Positions 16,221 through 25,217 of a stretch of DNA of 64,000 nucleotides are shown one piece after another. This DNA is from Elusimicrobiota bacterium (GTDB lineage: Bacteria > Elusimicrobiota > Elusimicrobia > UBA1565 > UBA9628). Made by a program: the position numbers and the translations under genes. The notes beneath the pieces were generated by a model. The model did no database searches. It worked only from the letters and a program-made list of their open reading frames with translations, and was not told the DNA's origin. Positions within the stretch are counted from its first letter, which is position 1. Every line of letters starts with the position of its first letter. The stretch lies in the NCBI GenBank assembly GCA_023249675.1, contig JAHFCE010000011.1, forward strand, positions 1-64,000. The letters run 5' to 3'.

Positions 16221-17543
16221 CTACCAGGCGCTCACGGACGGGGTGCGCTCCCTCCAGGAGTCGCGCGTGAGCGTCACGTTGAGTTGGGGCAAAACGAGCG
16301 TGTCGTTGTAGAAGATCATGACATTGCCGGACCCCGACCAGCCGCTCTGCACCCACACCGCGCCGTAGATGTCGGAGTCGCCGGTCATGTTGATCGTGCC
16401 GCCGACGTAGACGAAGCCGTAGAAGCCGATGTCGGAGCCGGAGGCCGAGCCCTCGCAGGTGACGCCGCAGGCGCCGATGTTGTAGCTTGCCGCGCTCGTG
16501 CTCAGGCCCAGGTCTCCGGGGTACTGGTTCGTCGAGCTCGTGTCGAACTTTTGGTACTCCTTCCAAGCAGTGGCGGGGACGTGGACGTTGGGCGGGTTGT
16601 AGCTGTCCGTGCCGGCGGTGCTCATATTGCCGCGCACGATCACCGTGCCCTTGATGCCGCTCGACCCGGTGAACGAGACGTTGTTGTCCCAGTACCAGAC
16701 CTCGTCGTTGAGGTAGTGGGAGTCGTTGGTGATGTTCACGACCGAGCAGTTCGTGCAGGTGGAGCCGCAGGCGACGTGGTTGGTGTGCGTGCCGGTCACG
16801 GTCCCGTTGCAGTTGAGCGTATTGGTCGCCGCGGCCGAGGAGCGCAGGGCGGCGAAGTCGAAGGTCGGCAATTCGGGCACGGCGTAGGACGACCACCATT
16901 CCAGGTTGTCGGTGTTCGGCGGGGTGATGCCGTTGGTGTCGCGCGGGTTGCCCACGGTGCCGACGACGGCTTGCTTTGACAGCTTGCGCGGAAAGTAGCG
17001 GCTCGCCGCCGAGCCGGTCAAGGTGATGTTGTTCATCGCGAGCATCGGCCCCCAATGGACGATCGAGGTGCCGCCCTCGCTGATCGCCGCGCCGGAGATC
17101 AGGCCCCCCGGAATGGACGAGTTCGTGTACTGGACCTGGATGGCGCGCTTTTCTTTACCCAGCAGGTCGCGCCCTTCGGCGATGACCTGGACCTGGTCCG
17201 TGGACGGCCCGGAGGTGATGCTGATGCGGTACACGCCTCCCGCGACATCGGTGTAGTTCGTGTCGAAGGCGTAGCCGCTCAAGGAGATGCCGGCGCGTGC
17301 GTTGGCCCAGGTCGAGGTCGAACTCTTCAGCTTCCAGTAGGCGCGGTCGATGCCGGCTTCGGCGAGGTTGAACGCGGTCGTCGTTTTGCGGTCCTTGACG
17401 GACAGCTTGGTGTCCTGCTGGACCCAGGCAACCATCGCCGGGACGATGATGAGCAGGAGCATGACGATCAGCACGACTCCGGCCAGGACCTGGCCGCGGC
17501 GGCCGGACGGCGGGGCGAGGCGGCGCATGATGTTCTCCATCAA
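16221..17543 (-). CDS. PilX-like pilus assembly protein
   Basis: The 440-residue protein has one N-terminal membrane helix (GQVLAGVVLIVMLLLIIVPAM, about 18-38) followed by FNLAEAGIDRAYWKL, the typical AEAG motif of PilX/GspK-like minor pilus proteins. The long remainder is rich in Ser, Thr, Gly and Asn with several Cys pairs, suggesting an exported beta-rich domain. It is the last of three genes (18041, 17544, 16221) that encode pilus-tip-type proteins. Adhesion or pilus-tip initiation is inferred from the neighbours. Confidence 0.7.
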   Translation of the reverse strand: MMENIMRRLAPPSGRRGQVLAGVVLIVMLLLIIVPAMVAWVQQDTKLSVKDRKTTTAFNLAEAGIDRAYWKLKSSTSTWANARAGISLSGYAFDTNYTDVAGGVYRISITSGPSTDQVQVIAEGRDLLGKEKRAIQVQYTNSSIPGGLISGAAISEGGTSIVHWGPMLAMNNITLTGSAASRYFPRKLSKQAVVGTVGNPRDTNGITPPNTDNLEWWSSYAVPELPTFDFAALRSSAAATNTLNCNGTVTGTHTNHVACGSTCTNCSVVNITNDSHYLNDEVWYWDNNVSFTGSSGIKGTVIVRGNMSTAGTDSYNPPNVHVPATAWKEYQKFDTSSTNQYPGDLGLSTSAASYNIGACGVTCEGSASGSDIGFYGFVYVGGTINMTGDSDIYGAVWVQSGWSGSGNVMIFYNDTLVLPQLNVTLTRDSWRERTPSVSAW

Positions 17544-18047
17544 TCAGTCGTTCATGACCCGGACCTTCTCCGAGGCCATGTGAAGGGCTTTCACGCGTCC
17601 CTGGTATATCGACTTTTCCAGCGTGATGGACACCGAGATCACGCTGAGATCGTCGGAGCGCGGGAAGGTGAAGGCCAGGTATTTGACGTTCTTGGACAGG
17701 GTGCGGGTCTTCGTTCCGACGGTCTGCACGAGATTGGTGCCGCTTTGAGAGAAGATCATGGTGTTGCCCGTGATCTTCGTGAAGGTCAGGCGCGAGTAGA
17801 AGGGCTGGCTTGCGGCGCGGTCGATGGTGATCGAGCCGATCGAACCCTGGCGCAGGTTGCGGTTGATCACGTACATCGCCGCGCGCGCCTCGCTCTGGAG
17901 ATCGGCGCGCGTGTTTGTCAGGATGAAGTAGCGGTTGACCTGGAGCATGACGCGGCTGCCGACGGACGCGAGGATGCCGATGATCGCCACGACCATCAGC
18001 ATCTCGGTCAGCGAGTAGCCGGCGCGGGCGCGGGGAAATTTCACCAT
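17544..18047 (-). CDS. Prepilin-like protein (PilW/GspJ type)
   Basis: The 167-residue protein has a type IV prepilin signal: basic leader ending in Gly, then YSLTEMLMVVAIIGILASVG (cleaved before Tyr, with the conserved Glu at mature position 5). The rest is a short exported domain with PilW/GspJ-like features (RADLQSEARAAMYVINRNLRQ). It overlaps the large prepilin gene upstream by 7 nt and is followed with no gap by the PilX-like gene. Confidence 0.8.
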   Translation of the reverse strand: MVKFPRARAGYSLTEMLMVVAIIGILASVGSRVMLQVNRYFILTNTRADLQSEARAAMYVINRNLRQGSIGSITIDRAASQPFYSRLTFTKITGNTMIFSQSGTNLVQTVGTKTRTLSKNVKYLAFTFPRSDDLSVISVSITLEKSIYQGRVKALHMASEKVRVMND

Positions 18048-20626
18048 GCGAAGTCGATTCCCGTGACGGTTTGACCGGAGAGGACGCTGACGCCGGTGGT
18101 GGTCAGCGAGTTGATGGTGGGCGCGGCTCCGCCATAGGTGATGTAATAGGCATAGACGCGGTAGAGCGTTGTCGTGCTTTGCCGCACCTCGACGCTGTAA
18201 GTGCCGTCCTCCTGGCTTGAGGCGAGGTAGTAGGGCGAGCCTGTCAGGCTCGCCGAGCTCAGCGCCGGCGGCGCCGGAGGCGTGCCGGCCAAGGTCGCCG
18301 TTGTGACGACGATCAAAGCGCCCGTGCGCAGGGCGGCGCCGCCCAAGGTGACGCTGCCTGTGATCGTGCCGAGCGCGCCCGTCACGGTGAAGGTACTCGA
18401 GAACGCGTTGCCGCCGGAGGTCACCGTGACGCCGGCCGAGCTTGGGGAGACGCTCTCGATCTCATCGAGCTGGGGTTGGACGATGTAGAATCCGGTTGAG
18501 ATGTTGAGCGTCGTGAAGCGCCCGTCGCTGCCGGAGACCTGGGTGTCGCGGGCGTAGCCGTTGATGTCGAGCGCGGAAACGGCGACGCCGGGAAGGGGGT
18601 TGGTGCCGTCGCGCGTGATGAAGCCGGAGAGGCGGCCGCCTTGGGACAGATTGAAGTCCACGCCCGAGCGGATCTCACCGAGGGCCACCGACACGCCGAG
18701 CGACGACACGGAGACATAGTTGGCCGAGGAGCCCGAGCCGGAATTTGCCACGACGTCCACGGTTCCCGGGGTCACGCTCAGTAGGTAGCGCCCGTTCGTC
18801 GTATTCGCGTTGACGATCGATCCGGCGCCGCCGGGGTCCACTGGAATTGCCGGCGAGATCGCGACGCCGAGCACGTCGGTGACCGCGCCCTCGATGAAGC
18901 CGCTGCTGTTGGCGGTGCTCAGGTAGGTCATCGTCGAGGGCAAGGTGAACACCGAGCCCGATGCGGTGATCGTCACCGTGTCGTGCTCGAGCATCCAAGA
19001 GCCGCTGGAGACCAGCATCGTCCAGGTGCCGGTCGCGATCTGCGTCAAGGTGAACTTTGCATACGGTGGGGAGCCGACCGCGTACGCCCGCGTCGAAAGC
19101 GAGAGGCCGTCATTGGCCGAGGCGATCGCGCCGATGGCCGGGCGGCCGCTGATCAAGGTCTTCGTCGAATTCGCGGAACTGTACGCATCGTAGAGGACTC
19201 CCGCGCTCGTCGTGATGTCCACGCGATTCGCGTCGGAGTCGTACGCGCGTCCATAGGTCGCGAGGTCGGCTGAGCTCGTGTGGGTGCTGACGACGCGCAC
19301 GTACTGATCGCCGGCGGTCGCTCCGTCGAGGTTGATGCAACTCGTCTCGCAGTATTGGTTGGTCGTGACGCTGCCGCCCGTGTGGGCCCAGCCGAGGGCG
19401 TCGAGGATCGTGTCCGCGGAGTTCGTGATGAAGAAGCTGGCCGCGTGTCCGGTCGGAGCCATCAGCTTGCGCGGGGGGACTGCGCTGGTGAGCCAATAGG
19501 TCGCAAGCGGGGCGGCGGAGCAATAGGAATCCGCGTCGTCGGCGTACACCGCGTCGGCGGTTTTGACGACTCCGTTGACGGTGAAGGTGTTCGTATTCGC
19601 GATTAAGTAGTAGCCGTACGGCTGGATCGATGTGTTGACGTAGTTAAGCTTGATTCCGTAGGTCGTGCCCACGCAGTTCACGTAGTTTGCGCCGCTGCAG
19701 CCGCTGTTGATCTTGAGCTTGATCTGGTTCGGCGTGGTGCCGCTGCCGACGGTGATCGCCGAGGTGGTCGGGTTGTACAACTCGACGAACTGGGCCGCGA
19801 AGCTATTTTGGTTGGCCTGGACGGTCGAGACGACGACCTGGCTGATCACCGCGTTGGGCGCGACCCATAGCGGCGAGCCGGTCGCGCTGCCGGAGCTCAT
19901 CGGCACGAGGGCGAAGTCCTGGGTCTGCGTCTGATTGGCCGAGATCGAGACCGAGCGGTGCGTCGGGAAGTAGCCCGGGACGACGACGCCGAGCGTGAAG
20001 CTGCCGGGAGAGGCGTTGATCGTGTAGAGGCCGGAGGCGCTCGACGTGTCGCGCCAGCCGAGGTTCTCGGCCGCGTTGACGACGGCGCCGGAGATCGCGG
20101 CACCCGTTGCGCTGTTTGAGACGGTGCCATTGAAGATCGCGTTGGACGTTACGGTGTCGGGGTTGGCGACGATCGTGCGCAGTTGGAGCAGCTTCCACTC
20201 GCCGGCGACGCGCCAGGCGACGCTGACCGTCACGAGTTTCATGCCTGTGTCGGCCGTGCTTGGAGGTAGGACGACGATCACGCCCGAGTCCTCGCGCACG
20301 ACCTCGACCATGGTGTAACGCGTGTAGTTGATGCTGCCTTCCATGATCGCGGCTGGGGGGAAGTAGCCGGAGTCGTATTCGACGCTGGGCGTGAAGTTCG
20401 TGTTGTAGGCGGGATTTGTCGTGATCAGGATTTGGTAGTAGACCTTCTGCTTGAGGATCTGCATCTGCTCCTGGCCGAGGTTCGCGGCCAAGGTGACGGA
20501 CTTGGAGCTTTGGAGGGCCTTCTGGATGCCGATAAAAGAGCCCATCAGGCCCAGCGTCGCGATCGACAGGACGGCCGTCGCGATCATGAGTTCGGTGATG
20601 GTGACGCCGCGAGAGTTCTTCAGCAT
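18041..20626 (-). CDS. Large prepilin-like adhesin (PilV-like) with lamin-tail and carboxypeptidase-regulatory domains
   Basis: The 861-residue protein starts with a type IV prepilin signal (MLKNSRG, then VTITELMIATAVLSIATLGL; conserved Glu at mature position 5). It is far longer than ordinary prepilins. About 165-235 and 600-860 hold CarboxypepD_reg-like beta-sandwich repeats (SGAVVNAAENLGWRDTS, ISGAV-type openings). About 250-490 resembles a lamin-tail domain (AAQFVELYNPTTS near its start, YGYYLIANTNTF further on). Cys pairs suggest disulfides. A consensus promoter (20637-20665) excludes the upstream frame start at 20665. It is probably a surface-exposed pilus tip adhesin. Confidence 0.75.
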   Translation of the reverse strand: MLKNSRGVTITELMIATAVLSIATLGLMGSFIGIQKALQSSKSVTLAANLGQEQMQILKQKVYYQILITTNPAYNTNFTPSVEYDSGYFPPAAIMEGSINYTRYTMVEVVREDSGVIVVLPPSTADTGMKLVTVSVAWRVAGEWKLLQLRTIVANPDTVTSNAIFNGTVSNSATGAAISGAVVNAAENLGWRDTSSASGLYTINASPGSFTLGVVVPGYFPTHRSVSISANQTQTQDFALVPMSSGSATGSPLWVAPNAVISQVVVSTVQANQNSFAAQFVELYNPTTSAITVGSGTTPNQIKLKINSGCSGANYVNCVGTTYGIKLNYVNTSIQPYGYYLIANTNTFTVNGVVKTADAVYADDADSYCSAAPLATYWLTSAVPPRKLMAPTGHAASFFITNSADTILDALGWAHTGGSVTTNQYCETSCINLDGATAGDQYVRVVSTHTSSADLATYGRAYDSDANRVDITTSAGVLYDAYSSANSTKTLISGRPAIGAIASANDGLSLSTRAYAVGSPPYAKFTLTQIATGTWTMLVSSGSWMLEHDTVTITASGSVFTLPSTMTYLSTANSSGFIEGAVTDVLGVAISPAIPVDPGGAGSIVNANTTNGRYLLSVTPGTVDVVANSGSGSSANYVSVSSLGVSVALGEIRSGVDFNLSQGGRLSGFITRDGTNPLPGVAVSALDINGYARDTQVSGSDGRFTTLNISTGFYIVQPQLDEIESVSPSSAGVTVTSGGNAFSSTFTVTGALGTITGSVTLGGAALRTGALIVVTTATLAGTPPAPPALSSASLTGSPYYLASSQEDGTYSVEVRQSTTTLYRVYAYYITYGGAAPTINSLTTTGVSVLSGQTVTGIDFAW

Positions 20627-20636
20627 CCGCGGATTC

Positions 20637-20665
20637 AGTATAGGGGGTTTTGGACGCCCTTTCAA
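20637..20665 (-). promoter_or_regulatory. Promoter of the pilin cluster, TTGAAA-N17-TATACT
   Basis: On the minus strand the -35 box TTGAAA is at 20665-20660 and the -10 box TATACT at 20642-20637, with a 17-bp spacer. The ATG at 20626 begins 10 nt after the -10 box, so the leader is at most a few bases. Confidence 0.7.
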
Positions 20666-20755
20666 TGCCCAGGGAAGTGATTTAAGTCGCCATTTTCGGC
20701 GAAGTCCGGGAATATTAAGTGGAAAGTGGAAAGAGGCTCGTCTACTGCCCTGCAG

Positions 20756-23700
20756 TTAGGAGCACTCGGAGTTCCCGCAGTCGTGGCAGGTCACGCCGGA
20801 GCAGCCCGACTCGTGCGCGACGTTGCGCGAGAAGCACTTTGGGCAATGCTCGGCCGGGGCTGCTTCCGCAGCGGTCTCCACGGCGGTCCCATCCTCGACC
20901 CACCCCGTCTTCTTGAGGTGGGCGCGCAGGGCGATGGCGAGTGCGTGGGGGATGGAGTCCACGCGGTTGGGGCCCAAGCCGATCGGCCGGTCGCCCTTGA
21001 CCGAGTTGAGGTGCTTGAGCAGGCGCAGGGGATCGCCGCCCTCGGCCAGGTACTTGGAGAGCAGGATGCCGACGAGCGAGGTAAGGCCCGCAATTTCCGT
21101 GCCGAGCGGGGGGATATTGGTGAACACTTGGAACGGCCCCTTTTCGTCGTAGTTGATGTGGATGTGCAGCGGCCCGTAGCCGGTGCGGATTTGGTAGTAC
21201 TCGGCGTCGAGGCCGAGCGCGGCCTCCGGCTCGCGTCGTTTCCCCCGGGAAGGGGCGGAGGCGAGGTTGAGGACCTGCTGGGCCTTGGACCCGTCGCGAT
21301 AGACCGTGATGCCTTTGCAGCCGAGTTCGTAGGACAGCAGGTAGGCCTTGCGCACGTCGTCGGTCGTCGCCTCCTCGGGCAGATTGATCGTCTTTGACAC
21401 GCCGTTGTCGGTGTGACGCTGGAAGGCCGCCTGCATACGGACGTGGGTTTCAACGGCAACGTCGTGGGCCGTCGCAAACAGCTTTTGAACGGCGACGGGA
21501 ATCTCGGGAATACCGTCCAACGATTTGTGGTTCTCATCGATACGTCTTGTTAATATTTTTTCGTCGAGCCCGAACCAGTTGTTTTTCTCAGCGTATTCCT
21601 GGAACAGCGGGTTTATTTCGAAAAAGACATCCTTATCGTCGGGCTGTTTGCCCTGCTTCAGGGCCTCGAGGGCTTTGGCGTTGTAGCGCGTGTAGGCGAT
21701 CGCGAAGAATGGCTCGATGCCGCCGCCCTGCAGGCCCGCCGCGATCGCGATGGTGCCCGTCGGCGCGATCGTGGTCCGCGCGCAGTGTCGCGGGTGGCCC
21801 TTTGTGCCGCGGAAGTTCTTGGAGGCCGGGTCGTAGGTCGAGTCTTTCCAGTTCGGGAAGACGCCGCGTTCCAGGGCGATCTTCTCGGAGGTGTCGAGCG
21901 CGGCTCCGTTGATGAACGACATGACTTTATCTCCGAGTTTGAGCGCCGCAGGGTCGCCGTAGGCCGTGCCGCTCTTGACCAAAGCCTCGGCCCAGCCCAT
22001 CACGCCCAGGCCGATGCGGCGATTGCCCTTGGCCAGGCGCTCGATCTCGGGCAGGGGATAATTGTTGACCTCGATGACGTCCTCAAGGAAGCGGATCGCG
22101 AGGCCGACTGTTTCTTTGAGCCGCGGGAAGTCCCAGCGTCCTTCTCCGGTCACGAAGGCGGCCAGATTGATCGAGCCCAGGTTGCACGGTTCCCAGGGCA
22201 ACAGCGGCTGTTCGCCGCACTGTGCGGTGACAAATCCGTTGGCGATGATCGAGTGAGTTTCTTCCTCCGTCGTGCAGTAAACGTCGGCAGTTCCAGTCGG
22301 GTTGATGGAGCGCACGCGGTCGGTAAAGCCTTCCTTGTTGGATTTGCGCTTTTTGGTCGTCAGCCATGCTTGAGCTTTTTTTTGCTTGGAAGCCGTTAGA
22401 AATCCGATCTCACGCAAAAAAATGTCACGACTCTCGCCGTCCAGCACCAGTTCGTACTGAGCCGCGCAATGATAGAGTTGCGGTTCGCGCTTGGAGTTCG
22501 GCATGAGTTTCGCTCCGGCCTCACGCCGTAGGTAGAGTTTTGAGACGATGCCCTCGTTGAGAAGCAGCTGTTGGACCTGGCGAAGAAGATTCTTCGAGCT
22601 GCCGGCCAACCGCACCGAGCACGAGCCCTTGTGTGCCGAGACAGTGACCGTTCCATCTGCGGTGAAGAGGGCGGATAGGAAGCCGAGGACCGCTTCACGG
22701 GGGGCTTTCCACAGAGATTCAGGCACTTCCTTGGCCAGCCCATTTTTTTCATGGACGCCGAGCGACCTCAGGAAGTAGAACAGGGCGGATCTGTAGCACT
22801 GCGAGAGCGTCCCATTCCTCTCGGTTCGGCTGCCATCGAGCCCGGTCCAACCTTTGATGAGGGCGCTGAATTTGGGAGCTAGGAATTTCTTTTCTTCATC
22901 TCCGTACATGAGGCCGATCGTGTAGTTGGGTACATTGCGTCCTTCGGGCTTCTCCTCGCTGACCCATCCGTCTCCGATGACCCAGCCCACAAGCTCGCCC
23001 AAATCACGGGACCATATCTTTGGTAGCTTCGCCTCGCCACGGGCTACCCTGGCTTTTAGTTTGTTCTCCGTTATAAAAGGGGGCAGGGCGGCATCCTGGC
23101 TCCATACCCCGGGACCGGACTGGATGAGTACCTCATCGCCAGGTTTGAGATCCTTGAGCTCCCTGAGACCCAGTGGCGTGAAGAACTTGTGGTCGGAGGT
23201 GGCCGTGACCTCGTAGCCGTGCTCGGTCTGGAGAGTGAAGACCGGCCAGCCCTTCCGCGTCTTGAAGACCGGGACCGCTTTCCTGAGACTGACTCCCATT
23301 GCGGCCTTTGCGGCCACGGCCGTTGCGCCGCCTGTCTGCGCCGCGCGACTATTGACAACCCGGCTATCGGTCGCGACGGAGATGTGCATCTGATCGAGAA
23401 AAAGTTCCTCGAAAGTCAGCAGGCCTCGGTCGGTGGCCAGTCGGACGTGACCGGCGAAGCAGGGATTGGTGCTTTCGATCTGGCCGAGAGCCGGCGTCGT
23501 GTTGGAGCTCGAGGTGTTGATGCGGTCGAGGACGACGTAGCCCGGATCTCCCGTTTTCCAGGCGAGATCGACCATCGCGTCGAAGACTTCCTTGGCGTGC
23601 AGCTTGCCGGCCGGCTTTCCCGAGCGCGGATTGATCAGGTCGTACTCGGCGTCGGCTAGGACCGCGCGCATGAAAGCGGCGTCCACGCCCACCGAGACGT

Positions 23701-24475
23701 TGAAGTTTTCCATGACGCCGGGCGAGGTCTTCATGCGGATGAAATCCATGATTTCCGGATGGTCGTACCTCAAGATGGCCATGTTGGCCCCGCGGCGCGT
23801 GCCGCCCTGCTTGACCACGCCGGTCATCGCGTCGAAGAGCGTCATGAAGGACAGCGCGCCCGAGGCCACGCCCTGCGTCTTCTTGACCAGATCGCCTTTG
23901 GGGCGCAGCGAGGAGAACGAGAAGCCCGTGCCGCCGCCCGATTTCTGGATCAGCGACTGCGCGGCCAGCGACTTGGTGATGCCTTCCATCGAGTCGGGAA
24001 CGGGCAGGACGTAGCAGGCGGACAACTGCTGGAGTTCGCGCCCCGCGTTCATCAAAGTCGGGGAGTTCGGCAGGAAATCCCAGTTCGCCATCAAGCCGTA
24101 GAACTTCGCGGCCCACTCTTCGCGCAGGGCCTTGGCTTCGGAGTGTTTGGCGCAGGCTTTTTCCAGGTTGGCCAGCAGACGCGAGAAGTTGGCCTGCCGC
24201 GAGTCGTTGTCGGGCAAGCCCTGATGGTAGAGCGTCATGCGCCCGGCGGGGGCGCCATCGGCGGCCGGCGTCGGCACAACCGTGCGCTCGACGCCGGCGA
24301 AGACGCCCCAGGATTCGGCCTTGGGGTGAGCGAGAATCTCGCCCAGGGCGACGTTCCGAGCGACTCCCAGGAGCCACGCCTCGGCCGTCGGGGCGTCGCG
24401 CAGGTACTTGTCCTTGATGACCTTGAGCTGGTTTGCGGTCAACGTTATTTTTCCGGCGGATCGGCTTTTAGACAT
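20756..24475 (-). CDS. nrdJ: Class II (B12-dependent) ribonucleotide reductase, intein-containing
   Basis: The 1239-residue precursor becomes an 825-residue enzyme after a 414-residue intein is removed. It reduces ribonucleotides to deoxyribonucleotides using adenosylcobalamin. Visible: SPTLMNAGRELQQLSACYVLP, GGGTGFSFSSLRPKGD, the NPC/GEQPLLPWEPCNLGSINL active-site block split by the intein, TIAPTGTIAIAAG, and the C-terminal Cys pairs (HCPKCFS and CHDCGN). ATG 24475 is chosen because GAGG precedes it and it follows an extended -10 promoter; the frame is open to 24574. It is monocistronic, and the only RNR in the window. Confidence 0.95.
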   Translation of the reverse strand: MSKSRSAGKITLTANQLKVIKDKYLRDAPTAEAWLLGVARNVALGEILAHPKAESWGVFAGVERTVVPTPAADGAPAGRMTLYHQGLPDNDSRQANFSRLLANLEKACAKHSEAKALREEWAAKFYGLMANWDFLPNSPTLMNAGRELQQLSACYVLPVPDSMEGITKSLAAQSLIQKSGGGTGFSFSSLRPKGDLVKKTQGVASGALSFMTLFDAMTGVVKQGGTRRGANMAILRYDHPEIMDFIRMKTSPGVMENFNVSVGVDAAFMRAVLADAEYDLINPRSGKPAGKLHAKEVFDAMVDLAWKTGDPGYVVLDRINTSSSNTTPALGQIESTNPCFAGHVRLATDRGLLTFEELFLDQMHISVATDSRVVNSRAAQTGGATAVAAKAAMGVSLRKAVPVFKTRKGWPVFTLQTEHGYEVTATSDHKFFTPLGLRELKDLKPGDEVLIQSGPGVWSQDAALPPFITENKLKARVARGEAKLPKIWSRDLGELVGWVIGDGWVSEEKPEGRNVPNYTIGLMYGDEEKKFLAPKFSALIKGWTGLDGSRTERNGTLSQCYRSALFYFLRSLGVHEKNGLAKEVPESLWKAPREAVLGFLSALFTADGTVTVSAHKGSCSVRLAGSSKNLLRQVQQLLLNEGIVSKLYLRREAGAKLMPNSKREPQLYHCAAQYELVLDGESRDIFLREIGFLTASKQKKAQAWLTTKKRKSNKEGFTDRVRSINPTGTADVYCTTEEETHSIIANGFVTAQCGEQPLLPWEPCNLGSINLAAFVTGEGRWDFPRLKETVGLAIRFLEDVIEVNNYPLPEIERLAKGNRRIGLGVMGWAEALVKSGTAYGDPAALKLGDKVMSFINGAALDTSEKIALERGVFPNWKDSTYDPASKNFRGTKGHPRHCARTTIAPTGTIAIAAGLQGGGIEPFFAIAYTRYNAKALEALKQGKQPDDKDVFFEINPLFQEYAEKNNWFGLDEKILTRRIDENHKSLDGIPEIPVAVQKLFATAHDVAVETHVRMQAAFQRHTDNGVSKTINLPEEATTDDVRKAYLLSYELGCKGITVYRDGSKAQQVLNLASAPSRGKRREPEAALGLDAEYYQIRTGYGPLHIHINYDEKGPFQVFTNIPPLGTEIAGLTSLVGILLSKYLAEGGDPLRLLKHLNSVKGDRPIGLGPNRVDSIPHALAIALRAHLKKTGWVEDGTAVETAAEAAPAEHCPKCFSRNVAHESGCSGVTCHDCGNSECS
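22220..23461 (-). mobile_element. Intein with LAGLIDADG endonuclease inside nrdJ
   Basis: The insertion begins with a Cys (codon 23461-23459) right after Asn-Pro of the NPCGE active-site motif and ends with Gln (22222-22220) before the Cys of CGEQPLLP. Hint blocks are CFAGHVRLATDRGLLTFEEL at the start, TATSDHKFFTPLG (block B, with His) and DVYCTTEEETHSI plus ANGFVTAQ at the end. Two LAGLIDADG-type helices, LGELVGWVIGDGW and AVLGFLSALFTADGTV, mark a homing endonuclease. The C-terminal residue is Gln, not Asn, and the penultimate residue is Ala, not His. The +1 Cys is the radical Cys of the RNR. Confidence 0.93.
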
Positions 24476-24492
24476 GGGGACTTTCCTCTTGG

Positions 24493-24501
24493 AGTGTAAC
24501 A
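24493..24501 (-). promoter_or_regulatory. Extended -10 promoter of nrdJ, TGTTACACT
   Basis: Read on the minus strand, TGT-TACACT ends 17 nt before the ATG at 24475; a GAGGAAAG ribosome-binding site lies between. A TTGACC further upstream is too distant (24 bp) to be a good -35 box. Confidence 0.45.
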
Positions 24502-24524
24502 GCATCCCGGGCCCGCGTCCAGGG

Positions 24525-25136
24525 TCAAGCCAGGGCCGGACGAGCGAGGAACTCGGCTCCGATTGTTTGCGCATAATGCTTCAGCGGGCGCAGGTCGACC
24601 TCGGGCAGCTCCACGGCCGTGATGCGCGTGCGGATGCCCGCCGCCACACAGAGTTCGGCGAAGAGGCGCGACGCCGCAAAGCCTTTTTTGCGGTATCTCG
24701 GCGCGGGGCGGAGCAGGTCGAGCCATTGCTTCGGGTCGGCGGTGTTGAGGCTGACGGCGACCTCATCGAGGTACAGGGCCAGCTCCGGCGCGATGTCGCG
24801 GTCCCAGATCAGGTTGCCGAGGCCGACGGTGTTCAAGCGCAGGTTCAGCCCTGGATGATGGACTGTGAGGTATAGGCCGACCGCGTTCATCTCGCCCAGG
24901 CGGTAGACGCACTCGCCGAAGCCGCAGAAGACCGCTTCGCGCCAAGGGCCGGGAGTTTTCAGACGCTCGTTGAGCGCGTCCAGAAGCTCTTCCGCCGTGG
25001 GCTCCGGTCCCTTGATGCGCAGATCGTGGCCCTCGAATTGGTAATCCCAGGGGACCTTGACGCAGAAGCGGCAGGAAACCGGGCAGCGATTGGTCAAGTT
25101 CAGATAGAGTGAATGACCTTTCTCGTAGACGATCAT
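24525..25136 (-). CDS. TatD-linked radical SAM protein
   Basis: The 203-residue protein carries a radical-SAM cluster motif NRCPVSCRFCVKVP (Cx3Cx2C, about 18-27) near the N-terminus, followed by DYQFEGHDLRI, the pattern of TatD-linked radical SAM proteins (related to QueE). Radical SAM enzymes bind a 4Fe-4S cluster and cleave SAM to a radical; the substrate of this family is unknown. The chosen ATG (25136) starts MIVYEKGHSLYLNLTNRC; a longer in-frame ATG exists at 25154. It is divergent from rplU. No tatD gene is in the window. Confidence 0.75.
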   Translation of the reverse strand: MIVYEKGHSLYLNLTNRCPVSCRFCVKVPWDYQFEGHDLRIKGPEPTAEELLDALNERLKTPGPWREAVFCGFGECVYRLGEMNAVGLYLTVHHPGLNLRLNTVGLGNLIWDRDIAPELALYLDEVAVSLNTADPKQWLDLLRPAPRYRKKGFAASRLFAELCVAAGIRTRITAVELPEVDLRPLKHYAQTIGAEFLARPALA

Positions 25137-25163
25137 GTGAAAACGGTGTAGCAACGATACGGC

Positions 25164-25192
25164 TTGTCACCTGGAGACGTTTTTGTTATGAT
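25164..25192 (+). promoter_or_regulatory. Ribosomal-protein promoter, TTGTCA-N17-TATGAT
   Basis: The -35 box TTGTCA is at 25164-25169 and the -10 box TATGAT at 25187-25192, with a 17-bp spacer. The rplU ATG follows at 25218 with TAGGAG as its ribosome-binding site, giving a normal leader. Confidence 0.65.
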
Positions 25193-25217
25193 GTACGCCT
25201 ACCTCAATAGGAGTCCT

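Noticed and set aside
16068..16979. Long plus-strand frame opposite the PilX-like gene
   Set aside because: It mirrors the minus-strand coding sequence, has no recognisable motif, and would conflict with a coherent three-gene pilin cluster.
20627..20665. Longer start at 20665 for the large prepilin gene
   Set aside because: The codon lies in the -35 box of a consensus promoter, and the extra residues do not form a prepilin leader.
24476..24574. Longer start at 24574 for nrdJ
   Set aside because: It precedes the extended -10 promoter and adds 33 residues without family similarity; ATG 24475 has a good ribosome-binding site.
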